Notes: generated by a model not told the origin, from the sequence alone. A DNA stretch of 64,000 bases from Caldilineaceae bacterium (GCA_019637645.1 JAHBVH010000034.1:23172-87171); one strand, 5' to 3'. Positions 27,201-35,819 are shown, counted from the stretch's first letter. Numbers and translations are program-made.

Positions 27201-29286
27201 TCAGCCCGCGCAGCCAACCAGAGACGGCGATCGGCAAGGAGAGATTGGACCGCCCCGCGCCAATGAGTACCGTGGCAAGATGTTTTTTACCCATACGTCC
27301 CAAGGACCAGCAAAGCTCGCGCACCAGAATCGTCAGCTCCGGCTCATTAAAGCGCCCAGGGGTGCCCATTCCGGCAATGGCAATCACCCGATCGACCCCC
27401 GCCGGCGCGGGCCGCGGATCAGGCAAAAAGAACGGCTGGGCCAATTCGCCCCGGATAATGCCACGCTGCGAGTATTGGTGTAACAGGAGATCCTCATCGG
27501 CTAAGCTAACGGTTGGATCAACGGTGGCTGTACCAGGCTGATAACGGCTGATCGACTGGTCCAGTTGATGCAGCAACCCGTGTGGCCGACTGCCCAGATA
27601 GTGTCCCATGGCAATGGCATCCACGGGGGTCGTTCCTGGCATGGCCGCCTGATGAATCTCCAACAAATCCCCACAGTGCAGATGCAACCGGATTGGCCGT
27701 GGGTCAATAGTAATCGTAAAGGGCAGTGCATCCGGCTGACGATTGCGCCCATAGAGAAAACCGCGCACGAGGGTGTCGCGCACCGCCTGCTCTTCTTCCG
27801 AAAAGTTCCCGCGGTCCAACGGGCGATCACTGCGAAAATGGATACGCCGCACTACGGCAGCCAGCTGTTTCCGATCATTCTGCCACGACGTTTCTAACAG
27901 GCTTTTGGCGATTGCCGGATCAAGCGATGCCTGCTTGCGGGTCGTCGTACTGGTTGTTTGTAAGCCATGGAGTTGGCCGAGGGCCGCTAGGTCCATGGGG
28001 GATAACGGGTGGGTCAGTAGCATCGACAGGGCCGAAAGCACGCCAGCGTTCGCGACCAAACCAGCGTGACTATCGGCAGCATAAAGCGTTGGCACCTTGG
28101 GCAGTAAGCCCAAGTGGTGCGCCACGCTCCCATCACCGGCGTTGCTAATGGCAAAGACTTGGTGAATCGAGCTAGCGTAGGCTTGCGCTTGGCGCGCCCA
28201 TTGGTTCAACTTATGATTTTTGGTAAAGAGTTCAAAAGGATCGTCTTCTGCGGCAAGGCGCGCTAAACCAGCTGGATCGGCAATGTCAACATAGGTTGGC
28301 TGGTTATCCCCGGCGATATAGAGGATCCGCGTGGGATCCAACATTGTCTCAGCCGCGGCGAGCGTGGCATGATCACGTTGCGCCTGGGCCAAATGGGCCG
28401 CTGAAATGGGCACAATCGCGCCATAACTAACTGGCTGATAGAGCGCATTCCGCAGCTTTTTGGATAACTTAGCGGGTGCCGGCAGCAGTTGGTAGACACT
28501 AGGAAATGAATTGACGACCTGCCGAAACACCGCATGATCATGCTGGGCATCCAACATATCGGCCCAATGGATCAGCGCGAGCTGGCCGCTCAGCGCTAGT
28601 GGCGCGCTATAGAGCCCATAGTTGGGTGTACCCAGCATAATGAGGCGCGCCATAGCCTGGTTGCCCGCTTTGCCGGTCACGTTCCAACGCTCAGGATAAT
28701 GGTGGATAAACCAGCGCGCCACTAATCCCCCCGTTGAATGCGCCACCAGATGGACCGGCTCATCATCAGGAAAGCTCTTCAGCGCGGCATGCAGCTCGGC
28801 CGCGGCAATCTTCACGTCTTTGCGCCAATCATAGGCAAAGAGTAAGAGATTCCAGTGTTCGGCCAACGTCAGAATGAGTTCCCCATAATACCGTTTGAGG
28901 ATGCCTGTTGCCGTAATCTTATAGGCTGGATCGGCCTCGCTACGCCCACTTTCATCCAATTGTAGGCGAGAGAGATGACCCGCAATGAGGTGGCGCGGAT
29001 TCAGCCAGATGTGCTCGCGCACCCCCTGTCGATCTTCCGAAGTGAGCTGGCTGCCCAACATCCCCGGGATCAGGACCACATTACCGCGCTGCTGGGTGTT
29101 CCGTAGATTGCGGCTCAGTTCACGGCGAAGCGCCAAACTGTGTAGCCGCTGATAGAGGGGATTCCCCAAATATTTACGCAGGGTATGTTCCTCAGCGGCG
29201 CTCGGCTGTAAAAGCAAATTGCTCAATTCCGCCGCGCCGGCTGCTTCTAGGCGGCCCAGATAGTCATATTCGTTAAGCATAGACAC
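24280..29286 (-). CDS. Giant lipase-like / macro-like / CHAT / C25-like protein
   Basis: A 1668-residue protein. Residues about 60-420 form an LCAT/PGAP1-like alpha/beta-hydrolase: VVLIPGMLGSQL oxyanion strand, Ser184 in VAHSTGGL, Asp385 in GDG, His407 in DSHAGL. About 530-720 looks like a macro-type fold (LHCGDLLEI, VDAIAMG, VIAIAGMG), similar to leucyl-aminopeptidase N-termini. About 850-1155 is a CHAT caspase-fold protease with His999 in HYCGHC and Cys1040 in FSNACETG. About 1255-1665 is a second caspase-like, C25/gingipain-like region with His1462 in TATHGAEW and Cys1518 in FFACYGAG. No signal peptide or membrane helix. AAAGGAG precedes the ATG. The subtilisin gene follows directly. Confidence 0.85.
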   Translation of the reverse strand: MSMLNEYDYLGRLEAAGAAELSNLLLQPSAAEEHTLRKYLGNPLYQRLHSLALRRELSRNLRNTQQRGNVVLIPGMLGSQLTSEDRQGVREHIWLNPRHLIAGHLSRLQLDESGRSEADPAYKITATGILKRYYGELILTLAEHWNLLLFAYDWRKDVKIAAAELHAALKSFPDDEPVHLVAHSTGGLVARWFIHHYPERWNVTGKAGNQAMARLIMLGTPNYGLYSAPLALSGQLALIHWADMLDAQHDHAVFRQVVNSFPSVYQLLPAPAKLSKKLRNALYQPVSYGAIVPISAAHLAQAQRDHATLAAAETMLDPTRILYIAGDNQPTYVDIADPAGLARLAAEDDPFELFTKNHKLNQWARQAQAYASSIHQVFAISNAGDGSVAHHLGLLPKVPTLYAADSHAGLVANAGVLSALSMLLTHPLSPMDLAALGQLHGLQTTSTTTRKQASLDPAIAKSLLETSWQNDRKQLAAVVRRIHFRSDRPLDRGNFSEEEQAVRDTLVRGFLYGRNRQPDALPFTITIDPRPIRLHLHCGDLLEIHQAAMPGTTPVDAIAMGHYLGSRPHGLLHQLDQSISRYQPGTATVDPTVSLADEDLLLHQYSQRGIIRGELAQPFFLPDPRPAPAGVDRVIAIAGMGTPGRFNEPELTILVRELCWSLGRMGKKHLATVLIGAGRSNLSLPIAVSGWLRGLKHALTSAQYWLQDLTLVIHDPAKLIEVDRVLQQGINTLNDRRRLLIQYLPLTEGDKTVYQEQARLYLLQAAVSQPEEAAGEKAATRIAVTLAGNNYRFGAITNTASIPEREIHLDPQLVNQANEELVVERDPQRQVQLGQFLEKLLIPEDLRNPLYSDAPLVMMVDATTARIHWELLAQSERSGPSAPLATDQDELTNQYWGASRGFTRQLRTSFAPPPEPPPPVERILRVLVVADPAQDAPLIGAKEEGIYVADLFERFNTLYANTKNRIEVVRLFGPREATRTAVLRQLMLRSYDLLHYCGHCLYDEADPPNSGWLFSNGERLSAHEFTRVDRIPKFVFSNACETGVIRDHQPTYSGKLAPSLAEAFFARGVSNFICTAWPVDDRAARDFALTLYACLLGIGTKDGELGNPAMYQQVPPLPMYEAMRTARLAVANPTHDVRTWGAYQHYGDPYFRLLKPAAAATPATTAASQRQRTRTPQPSAAAGAPTVAGHDAAKRALVFFNGVAGVTGAIHPPVSLADLGPQVTRRAPALPPIPTILRAVQTKRGLGSNQLAAITNPGVVGWGLLYHEDEDAQVLAALEPLYQHRLQQLDNPAVIHKLTYRSGETVDAWLDRHGVHLGDIDPACVPFYLLIVGSPARIPFAFGHLLDLQYAVGRLHFATAQEYACYVESVIAYERGTVRNRKEAIFFATQDERDPVITASAEQLVKPLLEDSSGQRGGLAAHCGFASRGLWGPLATKAALTEILIPPEQSATPPAFLFTATHGAEWPLQDPRQLAAQGALVCQRADYAQPLHEQDYFAAADLTDAAQVHGLIAFFFACYGAGTPTHYRFLDEKQLLLERRAPPRLAAEPFVAALPQRLLAHPNGGALACIGHVDKVFTTSFSNRNREPRLAAFRQALTEILTGKPVGLALMDFNDRFALKSTELSSRLEAGESALSEAMIYDWLIRNDAEGYLLLGDPAVHLQVDRLQ

Positions 29287-29532
29287 TCTCCTTTAGCGTC
29301 TCTTCCATCCTGTACGGCGACCCGCGAACCTACCCTCAAGCGAGCCCAACCTACGGAACGCGACCACGCAGTATAGGCAGGGGAAGACAAATATACGGTT
29401 TAAGCTTCCTGTGGCGCAGGCAACACCAACGCAGCCGATGTAGAACCGACTGCGCCAGCATGAGTTTATGCCTACGACACCATTGCTACGTGGGTTGAGC
29501 CCATAGCCTAGCAAGACGCAGCCGTACTTTCT

Positions 29533-31332
29533 CTACTCTGTCACCGTTCCTACTGGAGCATGGGTCGTGAGGCTCTCCTCGGCGAGAATGCTGTAGGGGG
29601 TCACGGAAAAGTCACTTAGTGCGGGGTGGTTGAGAATGGTTGCGGCCAACTCACTCTCGGCAAAGGTCTGGACATCTTCCGGTGTATCAAAGAAGAGGAT
29701 ACCGCTGAATTGACTGTTCTCCTCATCCAGCGCCCAGATCTTCCAGCGTAGCCCTTCGGCGGCGGCGAATGCTTCGGCCAGGGGCGAGACTTCAGCGATA
29801 TAATCAGCCGTTGGCACGTTATAGGTGAAGTTGACCTGTAGCAAGGTGCCGATCCCCGCGGCGTCATTCGTGATCGCCGCGCCGACCGGCGCATGGGTGA
29901 TCATGGACTCGGCGGCCATCATGGCATACGCCTGCACCCGGAAGTCACTCAGCGCAGGGTGGCTTTGCACAGTGGCAAACAATTCTCCTTCGAGATAGGC
30001 TTGGCGGGCCGCGGCATTGGTAAAGAGATAGACACCACCCCCGCGACTTTCGGCTTCATCAATGATCCAACTCTTCCAGACCAAGCCCTCGACGGCGAGA
30101 AAAGCTTCCGCCATGCCCGCGGCCAGTGCACGGAATTCATCCGTCTCGACGTTGTAGGTGAAGTCCACTTCCAGGATGACGCCGGTCGCCACCTGATCCA
30201 GCAACACATTGGTCACTTCGATGGGAGCCGCGCGTTCATAGGTCGTGTAGATCGGGCAACGTTGGCGAAAGGCTTCCGCCATCATGGCGGCTTCTTCTTC
30301 GGTGGGGCCACTGACATTCATGGTGACACGGAAAGCCCGAATGCGCGGGTTGACCGGTGCCCCCGCCACGCCGCGGGGATCCAGATCCGCCTCGACGGTG
30401 GCATTGATCGCATTGAGGGCAATGCTCTCTTCGCGGGCCACGGCTTCGTAGATCATGATGCCACAGGCGGGTAGCGCTCCAACCAATGCATCCAGCGGGT
30501 TGACCTCTTCATTGGGTCCATTGATCGGCGGCACCGAGTCGAAGATCCAGTGGTTGCCGCGGGCCGACATGACACTGCGGCCAAATTCGATCATGCGGCC
30601 ACTCCCTGCGGGTTTGGCAAGTTCTGGGGCTTCGCCTTCGCGGTCGTTGTCCACAAGGGGATCGGCGGTGGTCGCAATGGGCTCCTGTGCCTCACCATCG
30701 ACGACGTTCGTCACACTAATGGGGGCCGAGAGGCCGAGCGTCGTGTAGATCGGGCAGCGGGTGCTAAAGGCTGCCGCCATCAGGGCGGCTTCTTCGACGC
30801 TCGGCCCGTCCACCTTCATTGTGACATGAAAAGCGCGCACACGGGGGTTGACATTCGCACCAGCCACACCACGGGGATCAAGTTCCCCCTGCACAGTGGC
30901 CGACAGGTTGTGCGTCGCAATCTCTTGCTCAATACCAACGGCTTCGTAGATGTACATGCCACAGGCGATCAGCGCCGTCAACATACCATCCAGCGGGTTA
31001 ACCTCTTCATTCGGGCCATTGATTGGTGGCACCGAATCGTAGATCCAATGATTACCACGGGCAGACATGAGTACACGCCCCGGCTGCACCAGATCCGCGG
31101 CCACTTTGGCAGTGACGAGTTGTAGATCTTCGGCAGGTTCCTCACTATCAGCCACATCACTATCAGCCACGGCGTCAGCAGAAGCGGTGTCACTTTCGCG
31201 CTCTTCTTCCGGGGCTGGTGTGGGTGTGGCCGTTTGTAAGGTTGGCGCGGCGTGCAAGACGGGTGCCAGTAGGGCAAAGAGCATAGTAAAGACAAACAGA
31301 ACAGCACACAACTTCCATTGCGAGTTCTTCAT
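29533..31332 (-). CDS. Exported protein with two OsmC and two YdhR domains
   Basis: A 599-residue protein with a signal peptide (about 1-28, cut after LHA) and an acidic Glu/Asp/Ala-rich linker to about residue 70. Two OsmC-like peroxidase domains follow (about 85-210 and 250-375), each with both redox Cys positions: Cys124/Cys193 and Cys290/Cys359. Two YdhR-type domains follow (about 383-483 and 495-592) with FTYNV, GLVWKSWIIDE and GGGVYLF. OsmC reduces organic peroxides; YdhR is a ferredoxin-like monooxygenase-type fold of unclear activity. AAGGAG lies 8 nt before the ATG. It precedes the CHAT gene by 246 bp on the same strand. Export of OsmC is unusual. Confidence 0.88.
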   Translation of the reverse strand: MKNSQWKLCAVLFVFTMLFALLAPVLHAAPTLQTATPTPAPEEERESDTASADAVADSDVADSEEPAEDLQLVTAKVAADLVQPGRVLMSARGNHWIYDSVPPINGPNEEVNPLDGMLTALIACGMYIYEAVGIEQEIATHNLSATVQGELDPRGVAGANVNPRVRAFHVTMKVDGPSVEEAALMAAAFSTRCPIYTTLGLSAPISVTNVVDGEAQEPIATTADPLVDNDREGEAPELAKPAGSGRMIEFGRSVMSARGNHWIFDSVPPINGPNEEVNPLDALVGALPACGIMIYEAVAREESIALNAINATVEADLDPRGVAGAPVNPRIRAFRVTMNVSGPTEEEAAMMAEAFRQRCPIYTTYERAAPIEVTNVLLDQVATGVILEVDFTYNVETDEFRALAAGMAEAFLAVEGLVWKSWIIDEAESRGGGVYLFTNAAARQAYLEGELFATVQSHPALSDFRVQAYAMMAAESMITHAPVGAAITNDAAGIGTLLQVNFTYNVPTADYIAEVSPLAEAFAAAEGLRWKIWALDEENSQFSGILFFDTPEDVQTFAESELAATILNHPALSDFSVTPYSILAEESLTTHAPVGTVTE

Positions 31333-31390
31333 ACAGCAGGCTCCTTCTACTTTTCTTTTTTAGAGATGGATTGAAAAGGGATAGGACCAG

Positions 31391-31443
31391 AGCGCTGACC
31401 GGTTTTCCAAACCGGTCAGCGCTTGCCCAAGCGCGTAACTTCT
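31391..31443. repeat. Palindromic interspersed repeat, copy A
   Basis: A perfect 15-bp hairpin (31391-31405 with 31409-31423, loop TCC) is followed by a conserved tail, CCAAGCGCGTAACTTCT. Copies B (35768) and C (60521) share stem, loop position and tail. Copy A lies 59 bp upstream of the OsmC/YdhR gene start. There is no T run, so it is not a standard terminator. Confidence 0.85.
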
Positions 31444-31488
31444 CGCATGTTGAGAGCAACCACCGGTAGCCTATCAAACGCTGAGACC

Positions 31489-31520
31489 AGCATAGCAGGC
31501 AGCGCGTTGCCTAAGCGTTG
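31489..31520. repeat. Dispersed direct repeat, copy 1
   Basis: A 32-bp segment starting AGCATAGCAGGC and containing CCTAA and CGTTG matches the one at 32005-32036 at most positions in the same orientation. The two flank the broken small gene at 31594-31955. Confidence 0.6.
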
Positions 31521-31593
31521 CGTCTGATGTTGTGGGGCGTTTCTTCTTGCCGAACGAACGTTGCCTGTCGATGAGTGGAAGATGGCAAACTGG

Positions 31594-31955
31594 TTACTGA
31601 GCCAGGTGGGCATGCTGCGGCAAATAGCGCTGCCACGCCGCCTCTAGTTCGTCTGCCGAGCGCCCAAAGAGGGCAGGCGCTACCGTCCCCCACTGTTCAT
31701 GGTGAGGCAGAGTGACCACCAATGCCAGCACTTTTGCTGTGTCATATTCGGCCAGTACATATTGGACCAACTGATTGGCCGCGGCAATAACGGCGGCAAC
31801 TAGCTCATAAAGTTTGGTCTGGAAAGCACGCCTAGGTCTTGATTCTCCTGTGGAGGACACTTGTTCGAATGCTACGTTGTGATTCGGTGCCGATGCCCAG
31901 GGATCATCATCCGGATCATTCAGTTGCTGCCATTCAAAATTTTTGGGGGGGTCAT
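31594..31955 (-). pseudogene. Small gene interrupted at a run of seven C
   Basis: An ATG at 31955 has an AGGAG about 8 nt upstream but stops after 11 codons. A one-base shift within a run of seven C (minus strand; 31951-31945) opens a 120-codon frame ending at 31594. The predicted protein starts MTPPKNFEWQQLNDPDDDPW and ends LFGRSADELEAAWQRYL, a tail like that of peptidase-MA-like membrane proteins, but too short to contain the catalytic part. It may be a phase-variable gene, a frameshifted deletion remnant, or a sequencing error in the homopolymer. The part after 31860 reads without interruption from a GTG. Confidence 0.5.
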
Positions 31956-32004
31956 CTTGCCGCTCCTGCTTTATACCATACCTGCCTGACTAGTTATCGC
32001 ATAG

Positions 32005-32036
32005 AGCATAGCAGGCCAAGCGTTCCCTAACCGTTG
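32005..32036. repeat. Dispersed direct repeat, copy 2
   Basis: Same orientation as the segment at 31489-31520. It keeps AGCATAGCAGGC, then a diverged centre, then CCTAA and CGTTGC. The rest of the 31956-32139 gap shows nothing else I can support. Confidence 0.6.
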
Positions 32037-32139
32037 CCGGTAGCACGCAGGGACGCGGTTTTGGCGGGATTCAGTGTTCCTGGCGGGGCAAAGGGAAGTG
32101 GGGCAAAGGGAGGAGGGACGGAAAGGGTGATAGACAAGC

Positions 32140-35100
32140 TCAGTTGGCGGCTTGTTTGCGGATAGCCGTAAGAATCTCCCGGTGGCCGGGCATCGCCTCC
32201 CAGAACAACTGCTGGTGGGTAGGATCAGCGATGGTGGCGGCGCGAGCTTGCAGGTGGGCATACATCGCCTGCAACATCATGGACGAGCGCGAGTCCGCAA
32301 GCGCCTGCAGCACTTGATAGCAAACACGATAGATCTGCAGCGCTTCTTCGGTGCGATCGAGGTTGCGCGTTTCTAGCTGGGAGAGGATTTCTTCGACGAT
32401 CGCGCGTGCTTCGGATAGCTTCCCTTGCTGCAGTGCAATAGCGGCTAATCCGGCCATGGGCTCCAAACTGCGATTGTACTGTTCCATGGCAAACGCAAGC
32501 GCTTTGGCAGCTTGATAGTTCTGCTGGGCCGCGGCGAACTCGTTCAGGCCCAGCCATGCATGCCCCATCAAGGTATGCGCTAGGGCCATGTGACGCCTGT
32601 CTCCCCGCGGTTCAGCCGCCTGCAAGGCTTGCTCGCCATAGGCCAGCGCGACCGCGAATTCGGCGCGGTAGATATGCAACAAACCGAGCCAGTATAGCGC
32701 TATCGTGCGATGGGGCCGCGTCTTTTCTACCGTACGATAGCCCGCTAAAGCACGCTTTAAGAGCTGTTCGGCAGCTTCCCCATGGCCGGATTGCAAAGAA
32801 TAAAAGCCAAGATAAGCATGGGCAGTTGCGGCAAAGGTAACATTGGTTTCCTGTAGGAGGGTAATTGACTGGTGGAGGGCTGCGTCGGCTTTGTTGTAAT
32901 CGCCCGTATAGATATAGAGCCAACCGAGATTGCGCAAGAGCTGCCCACGGTCCACCGGTGTATTTAAGCGGTGGCTCAATGATAATCCCGCCTCAATATG
33001 ATCGATGGCTTGCGCATACCCATCTTCGCCTTGGGCAATCAACGCATAGGCCATCTTATGGTGAATGTTCATCTCGCCCCGCAAGTTGCCGCTATCCCGA
33101 TGAATATCAAGCGCTTCTTGCAGATAGTTGATGATTTCTGCATAAGGCGCGCCGGTGAACATCCCAACCGCACTGAGCCAGTTGAGCGCTTCGGCGATGT
33201 GCATGCGACTGTTAACTGTGCGCGCCGAGGCGAGGGCTTGGCGCAGCACAGCGCGTGCGTTGGGCAGATTACCTTGCTCAAAATAGACGATGCCACAGCG
33301 GCAGAACGCCTCTGATTCTGTCAAGTGGTCGCCATGCGTCCGGGCTAGACGAACCGCGGCTTGTGCAACTTGGACGGCATTGATATAGTCACCGGTAGCG
33401 GCATACCAGTTGGCCATTCGCATGTGGAAAACCGCTAGCAATCTTGCGCTTGGCGAAAATCTGCCTGGATCGCCATCCGCCTTCTCGTCTACAAGCGCCT
33501 GGATCGCCATCAGATCAGCCTGCTGGGCATCCAAGCGGCCAAGGAAATAGTAGACTTGCTCACGCGCCAGCAGCAGTTCCAGTCGTTTGAGAGCATCGGT
33601 TGTTGTCAGCAAGGCAAGCGCCCGTGAGAAATAGTCAATGGCCGCGCTGTTGGCAAATTGCGCCATAGCAAGCTCACCTGCCCGCTGTAAATAATCGACT
33701 GCTTTTGCAAAGAGCTTCGCCTGCTCATAATGTTCGGCCAGTCGGCCACAAACTTCATTGGGCGTCTCCTGATAGATCTGTTCCAGCGCTTCCGCTACCC
33801 GCCGGTGGAGCAGCCGCCGCCGCGTCTGGCTGATCTCGTTGTAGGCCACATCCCGAATACGGTCGTGGCTAAAGTCATAGCACTCTGCACCTTGTTCACG
33901 AATCAGTTGGCGCGCCAATAGCTCATCAAGCGCATCGACCACCGCCTCTTCGATGTCCTCTTCCCCCATCTCTTCCGCTCCTACGGTTGCGGCGAGCAGG
34001 ACAGGATAGGTAAACGAGCGCCCAATCGCCGCGGCAAGATTCACTACTCGCTGGGTTGCTGGCGCTAATTGTGCCAGCCGTTGGCGGATAACACTGTAAA
34101 GCTTGGGCGGTAGCCCGCTCGGGTTGGCGTCGGTAGTCAGAGATGCAATGGCCGCCTGCTGTGCACGCAGCAGCTCAACCACAAAGAGGGGATTGCCCGC
34201 GCTATCGGCATAGAGCTGGGTCAGCGCTGCCGTGGACAGGCTAACGGCCTGGACGGCCTGGGCGAGCGCCTGCACCTCTGCCCGGTCTAAAGGCGCAAGG
34301 GCCAACTCAGTGAGCAGATCATCACGACGCAGCACGGCAAGGAGGGTGGCTAAGGGATGGGTGCGGCTCACCTCACCAGTGCGGATCGTGCCAACGATAA
34401 GCAGGGGCGCGGTGTCGGCCATGCGCAGCAAAAAGTGTAACCACGTCAGCGTCTCGCTATCGGCCCATTGCAAGTCATCAAAGAGCAATACCACCGGCTG
34501 ACGGTCGGCCAAGATGGCGTGACCGAGTGCCGCCAAGAAGTGCTGCTGCTGCCAGCTCTCGGTCAGCGGCTGGGGTGGCGGCAAATTGGGGTGTTCGGCC
34601 AGCAGCGCAGGCAGCAACCGGGCAACATGGCTGAGTTGATTTTCGTTCAAACGCGGCAACCGTTGCCGAATCCCCGCGGCCTGTAATAATTCGACAATGG
34701 GCGCATAGGCCAATGCACCGTGTGTCTGATAGGAGCGTGTGCGCACAGCGAGAATGCCCTGTTGTCCTGCCCAATGGAGCATTTCTTCGGCCAGCCGCGT
34801 CTTCCCAATGCCCGCCTCCCCAGCAATGATGACCAGCCCTGGTTGTCCGCGCCGCGCCCGTTGCCAAGCCAGTTGGAGGAGCTGCCATTCACCGTGACGC
34901 CCAATGAGCGGGATCGGCTCCCCCGGAAACAACGCGGGGCTACCAACGGCAGTGGGCGCGATGGGGTGTCGTAGCTGTTCATAGAGGGCAACCGTCGCTG
35001 GGGCCGGTTCGACCCCCAGTTCTTGCTCCAGTCGCTGTACACACTCTTGGTAGACGCGCAATGCGCCGGTACGGTCGCCCGTGGCCGCCCGCAGCCGCAT

Positions 35101-35688
35101 CAACTGCTGGTAACTCTTCTCTTCTAGTGGATCGAGGAGGAGCAGCCGTTGGGCATAGTGAATGCCTTCCGCATAGGCCCGCTGATTCTCGAGCAGCGGC
35201 ACCAACCGTTCGAGTGCGGCCATCACCGCTTGGTGCAACTCTGTGCGCAGTGGGAGAATCCAGTCATCGTAACAAGTGGGCAACAGCTCGCCGCGGTAGT
35301 GCTCAAACAGGGCGGTGAGCAACGCTTGGTCTAGGGGCTTGGTGCGCAGTTGGGCAAGGATCTGTTCCACCTCAAGTACATCGCAAGTAAAGGGGGCATC
35401 TGTGCGCCAGGTGATCTGCTGGTTATCCGCGATGAGGAATGCCGCGACAGCAGGCAACTGTTGACGCAGTTGAAGGAGGAGCTTGCGTAGGTTGGTGCGC
35501 GCCTGACTTTCGCTCGAAACCGGCCAGAAGTGGAAAGCAAGCTGTTGACGAGAATGGGGCGCCCGGCAGTGAAGCACCAAATAGGCCAGCAGCGCTTGCA
35601 GCCGCGCCGCGGCAAAGCCAGCCACGGGGGCAGAGCCAAACGACAACTGAAAACGCCCTAGTAGGCTAATTTGTAGGTGCGGTGGCAT
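32140..35688 (-). CDS. BTAD-AAA-TPR transcriptional regulator-like protein
   Basis: A 1182-residue cytoplasmic protein. Residues 1-95 form a winged-helix-like DNA-binding domain opening ISLLGRFQLSFG. Residues 100-245 form the bacterial transcriptional activation domain (BTAD) of SARP/AfsR regulators. A LuxR/MalT-type ATPase follows, with Walker A GEAGIGKT (290-297) and Walker B VVLLFDDLQWAD near residue 400. From about 640 to the end there are tetratricopeptide repeats. Such proteins sense a signal through the TPR region and activate nearby genes. No C-terminal LuxR helix-turn-helix is present. The target is not evident; the exported OsmC gene downstream on the same strand is one candidate. 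Confidence 0.88.
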   Translation of the reverse strand: MPPHLQISLLGRFQLSFGSAPVAGFAAARLQALLAYLVLHCRAPHSRQQLAFHFWPVSSESQARTNLRKLLLQLRQQLPAVAAFLIADNQQITWRTDAPFTCDVLEVEQILAQLRTKPLDQALLTALFEHYRGELLPTCYDDWILPLRTELHQAVMAALERLVPLLENQRAYAEGIHYAQRLLLLDPLEEKSYQQLMRLRAATGDRTGALRVYQECVQRLEQELGVEPAPATVALYEQLRHPIAPTAVGSPALFPGEPIPLIGRHGEWQLLQLAWQRARRGQPGLVIIAGEAGIGKTRLAEEMLHWAGQQGILAVRTRSYQTHGALAYAPIVELLQAAGIRQRLPRLNENQLSHVARLLPALLAEHPNLPPPQPLTESWQQQHFLAALGHAILADRQPVVLLFDDLQWADSETLTWLHFLLRMADTAPLLIVGTIRTGEVSRTHPLATLLAVLRRDDLLTELALAPLDRAEVQALAQAVQAVSLSTAALTQLYADSAGNPLFVVELLRAQQAAIASLTTDANPSGLPPKLYSVIRQRLAQLAPATQRVVNLAAAIGRSFTYPVLLAATVGAEEMGEEDIEEAVVDALDELLARQLIREQGAECYDFSHDRIRDVAYNEISQTRRRLLHRRVAEALEQIYQETPNEVCGRLAEHYEQAKLFAKAVDYLQRAGELAMAQFANSAAIDYFSRALALLTTTDALKRLELLLAREQVYYFLGRLDAQQADLMAIQALVDEKADGDPGRFSPSARLLAVFHMRMANWYAATGDYINAVQVAQAAVRLARTHGDHLTESEAFCRCGIVYFEQGNLPNARAVLRQALASARTVNSRMHIAEALNWLSAVGMFTGAPYAEIINYLQEALDIHRDSGNLRGEMNIHHKMAYALIAQGEDGYAQAIDHIEAGLSLSHRLNTPVDRGQLLRNLGWLYIYTGDYNKADAALHQSITLLQETNVTFAATAHAYLGFYSLQSGHGEAAEQLLKRALAGYRTVEKTRPHRTIALYWLGLLHIYRAEFAVALAYGEQALQAAEPRGDRRHMALAHTLMGHAWLGLNEFAAAQQNYQAAKALAFAMEQYNRSLEPMAGLAAIALQQGKLSEARAIVEEILSQLETRNLDRTEEALQIYRVCYQVLQALADSRSSMMLQAMYAHLQARAATIADPTHQQLFWEAMPGHREILTAIRKQAAN

Positions 35689-35767
35689 AAAGATGAACTC
35701 GCAGCAACCATCGACGCCGTACGGTCAGCAGAGAATAGGACTTACGCAGTTGGTTGGTACGACCAGA

Positions 35768-35819
35768 GACCTGACAGGTTTTCCAAACCTGTCAGGTCTT
35801 GTCCAAGTGCGTAACTTCT
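35768..35819. repeat. Palindromic interspersed repeat, copy B
   Basis: A perfect 14-bp hairpin (35768-35781 with 35785-35798, loop TCC) is followed by CCAAGTGCGTAACTTCT. Compared with copy A, several stem bases differ, but each change is matched on the opposite arm, so pairing is preserved. It lies 80 bp upstream of the BTAD gene start at 35688. Confidence 0.88.

Noticed and set aside
29293..29514. 73-codon frame between the CHAT and OsmC genes
   Set aside because: No family match, no ribosome-binding site, basic low-information sequence; I treat the gap as non-coding.
16939..31332. Prophage or contractile injection system
   Set aside because: No sheath, tube, baseplate, capsid, terminase or integrase genes are recognisable; the hydrolases alone do not support it.
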